NCBI GenBank assembly: GCA_030064795.1
Contig: JASJEI010000133.1
Location: 1 to 11,938 of the forward strand
Direction: 5' to 3'
DNA from: Pleurocapsa sp. MO_226.B13
GTDB taxonomy: Bacteria; Cyanobacteriota; Cyanobacteriia; Cyanobacteriales; Xenococcaceae
DNA length: 11,938 nt
In this document: one piece after another, positions 5,511 to 11,831 of the stretch
How the letters are laid out: each line of letters opens with the position of its first letter
How positions within the stretch are numbered: the first letter of the stretch is position 1
Notes under the pieces: model-generated
Database searches by the model: none
The model's input: the letters and a program-made list of their open reading frames with translations, nothing else
Told to the model about the DNA's origin: nothing
Translations under genes and position numbers: made by a program

Positions 5511-6599
5511 CTAGATCATACCTGCGACGACGGGATGAAAATAAAAAGCGATCGCCACCACCGCATATGTAGCCAAAAGCAAACTTCCTTCCAACCAGTT
5601 AGATTCCCCATCAGAGCTAATCGAATTGGCAATCAATACCGCAACGGTAACAGTAACTAATTCAAAAGGATTAAAGTTTAGATCCATCGGTTGACCGATA
5701 ATCCAACCCGCAATGACCAACACGGGGGCAACAAACAGAGCAATCTGCATACTCGAACCTACCGCTACCGATAAAGAAAGATCCATTTTGTCTTTCATAG
5801 CTACAGTTACCGCAGTTGCGTGTTCGGCAGCATTACCAATAATCGGCAGCAAAATTACTCCAGTAAATAAGGCACTCAAACCTAAGTTAGAGGTAGCTGC
5901 TTCTAGAGATTCTACTAATAGTTCGGATTCTACAGCTACTGATAAAGTCACTACTAAAAGAATAAATAACCAAAAAGCTAAATTGACATCGCGTTCTTCT
6001 TCGCCTTCGTTTAAATTTGTATCTCCCACTTCACAAAGATAAGAGTGAGTTTTCATCGAAAATAATAATGTCAGAAGGTAAACCAAAATTAAAATTATCG
6101 CTACAGCTACAGATAAGTTCTGTAAGGTGTCTTGCCCGATCCCAGAAGAAGTGTACTCAACCGCAGTCGGTAGTAGTAGGGCAATTACTGCTAGATTCAT
6201 TGAGGAGGCATTAAGACGAGCAACGGTAGGTTGGAACTTTTGTTCTTTAAATTTTAGACCACCCAACAGCATCGAAAACCCCATTACCAGCAGCAAGTTA
6301 CTGACAATTGAACCTGTAATAGTAGCTTTGACTACGCCCACTAAACCAGCCCGTAAAGCAATAAAAGCCAGAATTAATTCTGTAGCATTACCAAAAGTAG
6401 CATTGAGCAATCCTCCGATATTAGGGCCTGTAACTACGGCAATTTCTTCGGTTGCTGTACCCATGTAGGAAGCTAAAGGAACAATACCCAAAGCAGCGGT
6501 TAGAAAAACGGTAGTTTCTCCCCATTCCAAAAAATGTGCAGCAATGGAAACGGGAATAAACACCAACAAAATTAAGAAAATTGTATTTTTGTTTAGCAT
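5511..6599 (-). CDS. cax: Ca2+/H+ antiporter (CAX family)
   Basis: This 362-residue integral membrane protein has about ten or eleven hydrophobic segments. The two alpha-repeat signatures of the CAX group are present: GNATEL at 70-75 and GNAAEH at 255-260, with Glu74 and Glu259 as the likely ion-binding residues. An acidic cytoplasmic loop (about 188-205, containing NEGEEERD) divides the two halves, as in other CAX proteins. The protein exchanges Ca2+ for protons, usually exporting Ca2+ from the cytoplasm, and in cyanobacteria is linked to salt and alkaline tolerance. Length and motifs are complete. The gene is single, convergent with the protease gene and separated by 277 bp of AT-rich DNA from the divergent AIR-synthase-like gene. 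Confidence 0.93.
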   Translation of the reverse strand: MLNKNTIFLILLVFIPVSIAAHFLEWGETTVFLTAALGIVPLASYMGTATEEIAVVTGPNIGGLLNATFGNATELILAFIALRAGLVGVVKATITGSIVSNLLLVMGFSMLLGGLKFKEQKFQPTVARLNASSMNLAVIALLLPTAVEYTSSGIGQDTLQNLSVAVAIILILVYLLTLLFSMKTHSYLCEVGDTNLNEGEEERDVNLAFWLFILLVVTLSVAVESELLVESLEAATSNLGLSALFTGVILLPIIGNAAEHATAVTVAMKDKMDLSLSVAVGSSMQIALFVAPVLVIAGWIIGQPMDLNFNPFELVTVTVAVLIANSISSDGESNWLEGSLLLATYAVVAIAFYFHPVVAGMI

Positions 6600-6740
6600 A
6601 TTAATTTTATTCTTCTAGAAGCTATTTCTCTCACTTTGATAACACCTCTGCCAATATAGTGTCTTTTCGATCGCAATTTGGACTTCTCTCCAACTAATTT
6701 AATTAATTATTTTGGCGTTGAATCGAGATAGGATGATTTT

Positions 6741-6775
6741 AAAATAGCTATTAGCTATTAGACATTAGCTATTAG
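6741..6775. repeat. Short direct repeats of ATTAGCT
   Basis: ATTAGCT or its shifted form occurs three or four times in the promoter-side spacer between two divergent genes. The same kind of sequence occurs inverted near 190-210. It is a simple interspersed repeat typical of cyanobacterial spacers; a CRISPR array is excluded because there are no spacers. Confidence 0.6.
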
Positions 6776-6876
6776 TAAGAGTTTTAGAATCGGTACAGAT
6801 AACAAATTAAACTTATTTATTCAACTACCATATAGATGATTTTCTGGATCGAAGCACTACAATTGTCTGCCATTTT

Positions 6877-7842
6877 ATGAGCGATCGCCATTTCCTAGAT
6901 CTCGAACAGTTAGCAAACGAACTCAAACAGTCCTTGGGCATAATGCAAAAACAGGATATCCAAATTGCTGGCCAAATGTTGGGCTTACAACGAGACGATC
7001 GGATTCGGATAGGAGATGACTGCGCTACTATCGACGATGGTGATGGTTATTTGCTGCTTGCTGCTGAAGGAATGTGGCACGTATTAGTCGAGACAGATCC
7101 TTGGTTTGCTGGCTGGTGTGCGGTGATGGTCAACGTCAGCGATATTGCAGCTATGGGTGGAAAAGCGATCGCCGTAGTCGATACTATTTGGACGGAGAAT
7201 ATTACTCAAGCTAGACCTTTACTCGCGGGTATAAAGGCAGCATCTCAGGCTTTTGATGTCCCAATTGTTGGAGGACATACTAATTTTAGGAGTGCTTACA
7301 ATGCCTTGTCTGTAGCTATTTTGGGGCGGGCAAAAAAGTTGATTAGTAGCTTTGCAGCGCAGCCTGGAGATTTATTAGTTATGGCAATAGATCTTGAGGG
7401 AGAAATGCATCCCCAATTTCCTTTTTGGAATGCTGCAACCAAAGCCGATCCTCAGAGGTTGCAAGAAAATTTAGCTATTCTACCTAATCTAGCAGAAAAC
7501 AATTTATGTGCTGCGGGAAAAGATATTAGCATGGGCGGAATTGTTGGCACTATCTTAATGTTGCTCGAAGCTTCTCAATGTGGTGCTGTTTTGAATCTAA
7601 ATAAAATTTTTTCTCCCCCAAGCGTAGCACTATCAACTTGGTTGTTGTGTTTTCCTAGTTATGGATTTCTATTATCAATTCAGCCAGAAAAATTATCTCA
7701 GGTTCAGCAACAATTTAGTCAGCAAAATATTACCTTTGGGGTAATCGGAAAAATCAAAGACGGTTCTCAGTTAATCTTAGAATCTCAAGGGCGATCGCAT
7801 TTATTTTGGGATTTTGAAACAGACAAATTTATTTTAAGCTAA
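6877..7842 (+). CDS. AIR synthase-related protein, sll0787 family
   Basis: This 321-residue protein of the PurM/ThiL/HypE/SelD superfamily uses ATP to activate a substrate. Visible motifs are IGDDCA (45-50), the metal/ATP-binding loop; MVNVSDIAAMGG (84-95); VGGHTN (131-136); and KDISMGGIVG (215-224) in the C-terminal half. AEGMWHVLVETDPWFAGW (63-80) and HPQFPFWNAAT are characteristic of the subgroup named after Synechocystis sll0787. That subgroup usually sits in the Nit1C cluster with a nitrilase, a radical SAM protein, an acetyltransferase and a flavoprotein, a cluster tied to cyanide assimilation. None of those genes is here; its neighbours are an antiporter and a Uma2 gene. The ATG overlaps a HIP1 site, and no Shine-Dalgarno sequence is visible. 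The exact substrate is unknown. Confidence 0.88.
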   Translation: MSDRHFLDLEQLANELKQSLGIMQKQDIQIAGQMLGLQRDDRIRIGDDCATIDDGDGYLLLAAEGMWHVLVETDPWFAGWCAVMVNVSDIAAMGGKAIAVVDTIWTENITQARPLLAGIKAASQAFDVPIVGGHTNFRSAYNALSVAILGRAKKLISSFAAQPGDLLVMAIDLEGEMHPQFPFWNAATKADPQRLQENLAILPNLAENNLCAAGKDISMGGIVGTILMLLEASQCGAVLNLNKIFSPPSVALSTWLLCFPSYGFLLSIQPEKLSQVQQQFSQQNITFGVIGKIKDGSQLILESQGRSHLFWDFETDKFILS

Positions 7843-8013
7843 AGCTCAGTAGGGTTTGCCAACTCAAAAAATACTAAGAAATATAATACTGCGATCGCAC
7901 TAATTACGAGATCGGAATGTCTACACATAAAAGCCAACAAGCGATCGCCAGCCTAAAAATTCTTGATTACAATATAAACATATTAATTATTGGCATTATT
8001 ATTATTAACGACC

Positions 8014-8583
8014 GTGACTACCACAACTCCAAAAACCTTGTATTCCTTTGAAGAATATTTGCAATGGGATCTAGACCCCGATAATCGTTATGAATTAGTA
8101 GACGGAAAACTCGAATTAATGAATCCTCCCACATTTCGCCATATTTTAATCTGCGATTTTATTAGAGATGCTTTTAAAGCAGAAATAAATCGCCTTCAGC
8201 TTCCCTGGTTGGCAATGCGAGAAGGAGGAATTCGTACTGGTTGGCGTAAATCTCGCATCGCCGATATTTACGTCGTTGAAAAAGAACAGATAATCGATTC
8301 TTTAGATGAATCTGGGGTGTTAGAAACTGCTCCTTTGCTAGTAGTAGAAGTAGTCAGTCCCGAATCAATTAAAAGAGACTATCGTTATAAAAGATCTGAG
8401 TATGCAGCTTTGGGAATCAATGAATATTGGATTGTCGATCCCCTAGAACAGCAGGTAACAATTTTAGTTTTAGATGAAGGTTTATATGAAGAGACTATTT
8501 TTACTTCAGAACAAGAATTAGTTTCCCCTACTTTTGAAAAACTAAACATTACTCCCCAACAGATTTTTGCAACTGAAAGTTAA
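8014..8583 (+). CDS. Uma2-family (DUF820) putative restriction-like endonuclease
   Basis: This protein of about 189 residues has the PD-(D/E)XK-type Uma2 fold. Visible marks are YELVDGKLELM near the N-terminus, the middle strand SRIADIYVV with the likely catalytic Asp, and LLVVEVVSPES followed by RDYRYKRSEYAALGINEYWIVD, where the first Glu and a following Lys/Arg complete the site. In most members the middle motif is PD; here it is AD. The family is strongly expanded in cyanobacteria and proposed to be mobile nucleases, but function is unproven. I chose the GTG at 8014 because it gives the typical MTTTTPKT N-terminus; a TTG at 7990 would add a hydrophobic MALLLLTT stretch. No ribosome binding site supports either. 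Confidence 0.85.
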   Translation: MTTTTPKTLYSFEEYLQWDLDPDNRYELVDGKLELMNPPTFRHILICDFIRDAFKAEINRLQLPWLAMREGGIRTGWRKSRIADIYVVEKEQIIDSLDESGVLETAPLLVVEVVSPESIKRDYRYKRSEYAALGINEYWIVDPLEQQVTILVLDEGLYEETIFTSEQELVSPTFEKLNITPQQIFATES

Positions 8584-8696
8584 AGCGATCGCCCTCTAAT
8601 TGAAGAGATCAAGAAGCGATCGCCTTAACAACTCATTGGCTGGATTACTCAAGTTATAATTCTCCTAAAAATCAATTGTTAGTAAAATTGGTAAAA

Positions 8697-8948
8697 ATGC
8701 TCCAATCTATCAAAGGAGTCTATAAAGATGGTGCGATCGAACTGGCAGAAATCCCCGAAAATCTTGAATAAAGTCAGGTGATCGTTACGTTTTTAGACGC
8801 TAAATCGCAAAAACCAACCCAAGAAATCAATGGCACTTCAGGTCAAAACTTGTTGCGTTTTGCAGGTACAGTATCATCGGAAGATTTACAGTTGATGAGT
8901 GCAGCAATAGAAGAACACTGCGAGCAAATTGACCTCAATAAGTGGTAA
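8697..8948 (+). pseudogene. Antitoxin-like gene inactivated by a nonsense codon
   Basis: From ATG 8697 the frame reads MLQSIKGVYKDGAIELAEIP and continues to ENLE, where a TAA at 8769-8771 interrupts it. The same frame then runs open to 8948 as SQVIVTFLDAK..., ending HCEQIDLNKW, so the whole would be 83 residues. The N-terminus resembles cyanobacterial small antitoxin-like proteins (IKGVYKDG.IEL..IPE....SQVIVTFL), which often pair with PIN-type toxins. Relatives appear to have Glu at the stop position, so one GAA-to-TAA change would explain it. No toxin gene follows: after the stop only a few codons are open before the xisI gene ends on the other strand. Confidence 0.7.
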
Positions 8949-8974
8949 ATTCAAGAATTCTTTGTTTAGTGCCA

Positions 8975-9310
8975 TTATGCAACACCTAAACCAGTATATT
9001 CGCGAATGTAAGGAGGTTGTAAACCCAAAACAATATCTTCTTTTGCTATCCCCATAGCAATTAAAACATCAGCGATAGGTCGATCTGTCTGATTACGTTG
9101 AATCCAAATTTTACAGTCCCTAATCTCTAGATGAATTACACAATTGTAGATACGTTGGTGTTCCTGCCAACCTAAATCAATTAGTAAATATTTATCTCTG
9201 TCCAGATCGAAAATAATTTCTGTCTCTATATCTCCACCAATAGTTTGACCTTGAGTTTGTTCTTGCAAAAATGCTTGAATATATTGACGATAGCTGGTTA
9301 ATTTATCCAT
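8975..9310 (-). CDS. xisI: XisI protein (fdxN element excision controlling factor family)
   Basis: This 111-residue protein matches the XisI family along its full length: a start with LTSYRQYIQAFLQE, a core LIDLGWQEHQRIYNCVIHLEI, then CKIWIQRNQTDRPIA and an end near YIREYTGLGVA. In Anabaena, XisH and XisI are required with the recombinase XisF for fdxN element excision. Many cyanobacteria carry xisH/xisI pairs far from any such element, and no recombinase is seen here. The gene overlaps the end of xisH by 13 bp. A perfect Shine-Dalgarno sequence (AAGGAGG), embedded in the last xisH codons, ends about 10 bases before the ATG, so translation of the two is probably coupled. Confidence 0.9.
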   Translation of the reverse strand: MDKLTSYRQYIQAFLQEQTQGQTIGGDIETEIIFDLDRDKYLLIDLGWQEHQRIYNCVIHLEIRDCKIWIQRNQTDRPIADVLIAMGIAKEDIVLGLQPPYIREYTGLGVA

Positions 9311-9837
9311 TGTCTGTTAACCTCCTTAATCGGATCGTAAATAATCAAATTTATTTGATACTTTTTAATTGCAGCTTGTGGCAAGTCACGATAAAAGAAT
9401 GATTGATAAGCATAAATTGGTACTGCTAGATAAAGTATTCTCTCTGGTTCAGTTGCTTCTAAAACTAAACGATAATTTAAGAACTGCCCTAATGCTAAGT
9501 GAAAATCAAATATTGCCGAATCACTCAAGAAGCTTTTAATTTCTACCGCAATTTTCTGACCTGATTTTTCTGCCCCTAAAATCCTTTCTGCACCAAGATC
9601 GATTTGAATTTTATCTTCTTCACCAAACTTTATTTTTAGAGGATCGTGAGTGTCGAAAAGTCCTAAGTGCGATCGCGAATTTCCATCAATCATACCCTGA
9701 TTCACCAACGCCTCTTTTCGGATTACCGATGATTTTTGCCATTCATCCGCAATAATCATTCCATATTGCTTTAACATCATCCGCCTATCGACCACATCAC
9801 CAAACATACATTGCCGTCGATCCGCGCATATCGTCAC
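9298..9837 (-). CDS. xisH: XisH-family protein with N-terminus derived from a RAYT transposase
   Basis: From about residue 62 the 179-residue protein follows XisH: THDPLKIKFG, IDLGAERILGAEKSGQKIAVEIKSF, then FHLALGQFLNYRL and a closing RQWIN. Asp80 and the pair Glu99/Lys101 form a D...ExK pattern as in restriction-type nucleases; activity is inference. XisH proteins are normally about 138 residues, but here the first 42 or so (TICADRRQCMFGDVVD through VIRKE) match the N-terminal region of REP-associated tyrosine transposases. The usual XisH start is missing, and about 12 extra residues around a HIP1 site (near 51-62) separate the two parts. The start is uncertain: GTG 9837 is the first option; ATG 9693 would give 131 residues close to family size. 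It precedes and overlaps xisI. Confidence 0.82.
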   Translation of the reverse strand: MTICADRRQCMFGDVVDRRMMLKQYGMIIADEWQKSSVIRKEALVNQGMIDGNSRSHLGLFDTHDPLKIKFGEEDKIQIDLGAERILGAEKSGQKIAVEIKSFLSDSAIFDFHLALGQFLNYRLVLEATEPERILYLAVPIYAYQSFFYRDLPQAAIKKYQINLIIYDPIKEVNRQWIN

Positions 9838-9941
9838 AAAATACGCCCCTGGTTGGCGGTAATCGGATCCTGGTAATCGGATCGATTACGCTCCGCGTCG
9901 CCTTCGGATCGCCTGTGATGTCGATCGGGATCGTATTTCAT
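9709..9941 (-). pseudogene. 5' fragment of a REP-associated tyrosine transposase (RAYT)
   Basis: From ATG 9941 the sequence reads MKYDPDRHHRRS, a classic RAYT start. After an insertion of about 23 bp (GC-rich, containing GGCGACGCGG) it continues in another frame as SIRLPGSDYRQPGAYF and then, without a break, into VTICADRRQCMFG... to VIRKE inside the xisH frame. RAYTs are IS200-like single-strand transposases linked to REP repeats. The catalytic HUH histidines and tyrosine lie beyond this fragment and are absent, so it is a dead 5' end now joined to xisH. Confidence 0.75.
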
Positions 9942-10074
9942 CGGTTTTGGTTATTTTCGTGGGTTATGGATTAATCGTAGGACATTTCACTGCGAATCGA
10001 TTGTGGATGGGGTTGCGATCGCCTGTAGTGTTGCTGAATCTTGATGGGCGATCGCATTAGACTATAGCGACTAT

Positions 10075-10332
10075 TTATTTTCCTGCTTGCTTGAGTTCTT
10101 CCCTTAAAACCCGACGCAGGGTTTCCTCTAATGATTCGCGTTCTTGCTTGATGTGTTGTCGCAGTGCATCGTTAATTAACGTCTGATAGTTACCACCACC
10201 TCTTTCGTGAACTAAAGCGCGAAACCATGCCAAAATATCGTCATCTATGCGAATAGTAATGCGAGTTTTGCCTGGCGGAACTGATTCGACTGCACCTCTT
10301 TTTCCCTGACTGAAATCATATTCTCCGTTCAT
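10075..10332 (-). CDS. brnA: BrnA-family antitoxin
   Basis: This 85-residue antitoxin of a type II BrnT/BrnA pair has a ribbon-helix-helix DNA-binding domain in KTRITIRIDDDILAWFRAL followed by GGGNYQTLINDALRQHI (about 22-60). Its C-terminus is a charged helix. BrnA binds and neutralises BrnT and, with it, represses the operon. It is the second gene: its ATG follows the brnT TAG stop with no gap, and GAGGAA in the last brnT codons is its ribosome binding site, so synthesis is coupled. The length is on the short side for BrnA but complete. Confidence 0.88.
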   Translation of the reverse strand: MNGEYDFSQGKRGAVESVPPGKTRITIRIDDDILAWFRALVHERGGGNYQTLINDALRQHIKQERESLEETLRRVLREELKQAGK

Positions 10333-10599
10333 CTATTCTTCCTCGTATTGTCTGCGTTCTTTTCGGGTAGCTTTACGGGCAGAAATAAGACGAATTTCAT
10401 CATTTCGCAATGTATAAACAACAACCAAAATTCTATTGAAGCAATCTGTCCCAATGGTGACAAATCTTTCTTCTTCAAAGCGTTCGTCGAATATGGTAAT
10501 TGCCAATTCGTCTGAAAAAACCGATACAGCATCGGCAAAATCTATACCATGCTTGTTTAAATTGGTTGCTGCTTTGTTTCTATCCCATTGATACCTCAT
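10333..10599 (-). CDS. brnT: BrnT-family ribonuclease toxin
   Basis: This 88-residue toxin has the BrnT hallmarks: an N-terminal WDRNKAATNLNKHGIDFADA, a middle FVTIGT strand, and the C-terminal LVVVYTLRN with RLISARKATRKERRQYEE. BrnT has a RelE-like fold and stops growth by cutting RNA; BrnA neutralises it. No frameshift or missing region is seen, so the pair may be active. The gene order toxin-antitoxin is usual for brnTA. A TATAAT box lies only 7 bases before the ATG, so the mRNA could be nearly leaderless. Upstream is a degenerate copy of the RAYT 5' flank. Confidence 0.9.
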   Translation of the reverse strand: MRYQWDRNKAATNLNKHGIDFADAVSVFSDELAITIFDERFEEERFVTIGTDCFNRILVVVYTLRNDEIRLISARKATRKERRQYEEE

Positions 10600-10605
10600 T
10601 TAATT

Positions 10606-10611
10606 ATTATA
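10606..10611 (-). promoter_or_regulatory. Candidate -10 box of the brnTA operon
   Basis: A perfect TATAAT on the minus strand ends 6-7 bases before the brnT ATG. A matching -35 box is weak (TTTCTG-like, about 17 bases upstream). If used, transcription would begin almost at the start codon, giving a leaderless message. BrnTA operons are autoregulated, so the BrnA operator should overlap it. Confidence 0.4.
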
Positions 10612-10654
10612 TGCACATTGTACAGACAGAAATTTGAGGTGTGAAGCGATCGCC

Positions 10655-10705
10655 TGTTGGTTGGGATTGTATTTTATGGGTTTTGGTTATTGTATTATTG
10701 CGTTG
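10655..10705 (-). repeat. Second degenerate copy of the RAYT 5' flank
   Basis: This stretch aligns with about 9917-9960: both share GTATTT.AT.GGTTTTGGTTATT (given here with its variable positions) and nearby GGAT and CCTGT blocks. On the minus strand the copy would read KYNPN where the other reads KYDPD, with a short deletion and no start ATG (ATA instead). It is therefore a decayed copy of the start region of a RAYT gene, in the same orientation and upstream of brnT. Confidence 0.6.
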
Positions 10706-10754
10706 ATTTATGGTACAGGCGAACTTACCATTTTGAAGGGTTGTTAGGATGTAA

Positions 10755-10770
10755 TTGGTCAATAGACCAA
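10755..10770. repeat. Hairpin TTGGTC-AATA-GACCAA
   Basis: A perfect 6-bp stem with a 4-base loop lies between brnT and the IS630-family element. No T-run follows. It could be an operator-like palindrome or a remnant repeat. Confidence 0.4.
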
Positions 10771-10812
10771 GACAGGGATTATTAATTTGGTAATTTTTAT
10801 TGGTAATAATTA

Positions 10813-10842
10813 TAGCAATTCTCAGACTAGTGAGGTACAGTA
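10813..10842 (+). repeat. Left terminal inverted repeat of the IS630 element
   Basis: It pairs with 11804-11831 with four or five mismatches and also matches the left end of the MITE at 1389-1480. Confidence 0.85.
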
Positions 10843-10866
10843 AATAGAAATTATCAGTCAGGTAAA

Positions 10867-11259
10867 ATGCAACCTTACTCAGTTGACTTTAGAACCAAAA
10901 TAATCAAGGTTTACGAGCAAGAAGAAATTTCAATCAGAAAGTTGGCAGAACGTTTTCAAGTAGCCAAAAGCTTTGTTCAAAAGCTAATCAAGCAATATCG
11001 AGAAACAGGAGAAATTACTCCCCAAAAATCTGGAGGAAGCCCGCCAAGAAAACTAAATTCAGAACAGCTAATGGTTTTGATTGAGATAATTGAAAGTAAT
11101 AATGATGCCACACTAGAAGAGTTGTGTGAGCTACTCGAAGAAAGAACTGAAGTAAAAGTAAGTAGAGCAACAATGGGCAGAATAACTATTCAATTGAACT
11201 ATAGCGTTAAAAAAAACCCTACAGGCAGCGGAAAAATATTGCGATCGCGTGCAAAGTAA
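10867..11259 (+). CDS. IS630-family transposase, N-terminal part (orfA)
   Basis: This 130-residue frame carries the DNA-binding half: MQPYSVDFRTKIIKVYEQ, then a helix-turn-helix with ISIRKLAERFQVAKSFVQKL at about 20-40 and a second helical domain to about residue 112 (RATMGRITIQLNYSV). The natural protein continues with TLQAAEKYCDRV, which lies in the +1 frame just after the A8 run at 11209-11216; the last 17 residues of this frame (NPTGSGK...) are therefore out of frame. Losing one A by slippage of polymerase or ribosome would join it to orfB. Confidence 0.88.
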   Translation: MQPYSVDFRTKIIKVYEQEEISIRKLAERFQVAKSFVQKLIKQYRETGEITPQKSGGSPPRKLNSEQLMVLIEIIESNNDATLEELCELLEERTEVKVSRATMGRITIQLNYSVKKNPTGSGKILRSRAK

Positions 11260-11782
11260 GAGAGTTGAATTTTGGCAAAAAGTTAGAGATATACCCGCAA
11301 AAGATCTGATTTTTATAGATGAATCGGGAGTAAATCTAGCAATGATGAGAATGTACGCTAGAGCAATAGTGGGTCAAAGGGCAAGAGGAAGTAAGCCACA
11401 AAAAAGAGGTAGAAACGTTTCAATATTAGGTGCTTTGTCGTTAGAAAAGGCAATCGCTTCTCAGAACATATATGGTGCGGTTGATGCAGTAACCTTTGAA
11501 GCATTTATCGCTAATAAATTAGTTCCAAATCTCTGGGTAGGGGCTTGTGTAATCATGGACAATGCAAAGATTCATTTAGGAGAAGAAATCAGAAAATTAA
11601 TTGAAGCAGCAGGAGCTAAATTAATCTATCTATCCCCCTATTCTCCAGAATTTAATCCCATAGAAAATTTCTGGTCAAAGGTAAAAGCTTCTTTAAAGAA
11701 AATCAAGCCTAGAAGTTATCTCGATTTAATTAACGCGATCGCGCTCGTCAATGTTAAAAGTCACAAAAGAAGATATTCGTAA
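11249..11782 (+). CDS. IS630-family transposase, catalytic part (orfB)
   Basis: This frame holds the DDE catalytic domain: LIFIDESGVNL with the first Asp, CVIMDNAKIHLG with the second and SPEFNPIENFWS with the Glu. The GTG at 11249 is the first start-like codon, but the homologous frame opens at about 11216, so it is probably made only as a fusion with orfA. After NAIALV the frame goes wrong and ends early; the natural continuation, VTKEDIRNWYAHCCYCTSP, lies one frame away up to 11822. The catalytic residues are intact. Confidence 0.88.
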   Translation: MQSKRVEFWQKVRDIPAKDLIFIDESGVNLAMMRMYARAIVGQRARGSKPQKRGRNVSILGALSLEKAIASQNIYGAVDAVTFEAFIANKLVPNLWVGACVIMDNAKIHLGEEIRKLIEAAGAKLIYLSPYSPEFNPIENFWSKVKASLKKIKPRSYLDLINAIALVNVKSHKRRYS

Positions 11783-11803
11783 TTGGTATGCTCATTGCTG
11801 TTA

Positions 11804-11831
11804 CTGTACCTCACCACTTTGAGAATTGCTA
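11804..11831 (-). repeat. Right terminal inverted repeat of the IS630 element
   Basis: It is the inverse of the left end and contains the stop codon of the restored transposase reading (11820-11822). It also supplies the TAG that ends the partial minus-strand frame from the right edge. Confidence 0.85.

Larger units (their letters stand above)
10813..11831 (+). mobile_element. IS630-family insertion sequence, 1,019 bp
   Basis: The ends are inverted repeats of about 28 bp: the left begins TAGCAATTCTCAGACTAGTG and continues to AGGTACAG, the right on the other strand begins TAGCAATTCTCAAAGTGGTG and continues the same way. TA at 10811-10812 and 11832-11833 fits the TA target duplication. It contains one transposase gene spread over two frames. 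Joining orfA to orfB at the run of eight A residues at 11209-11216 and skipping one base near 11744-11747 restores a protein from 10867 to a TGA at 11820-11822, inside the right repeat. The first shift may be programmed; the second removes the natural C-terminus, so the copy is probably inactive. Confidence 0.88.

Noticed and set aside
5463..5660. 65-codon plus-strand frame after the protease
   Set aside because: It begins in the terminator hairpin and overlaps the antiporter gene in antisense.
5713..6468. Plus-strand frames opposite the antiporter gene
   Set aside because: They are shadows of the CAX reading frame; no start signal or motif is present.
6741..6775. Possible CRISPR-like repeat
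   Set aside because: The units are 7 bases, directly joined or nearly so, with no unique spacers.
10329..10538. Alternative minus-strand frame inside brnT
   Set aside because: It is a frame-shifted shadow; the BrnT frame matches the family along its length.
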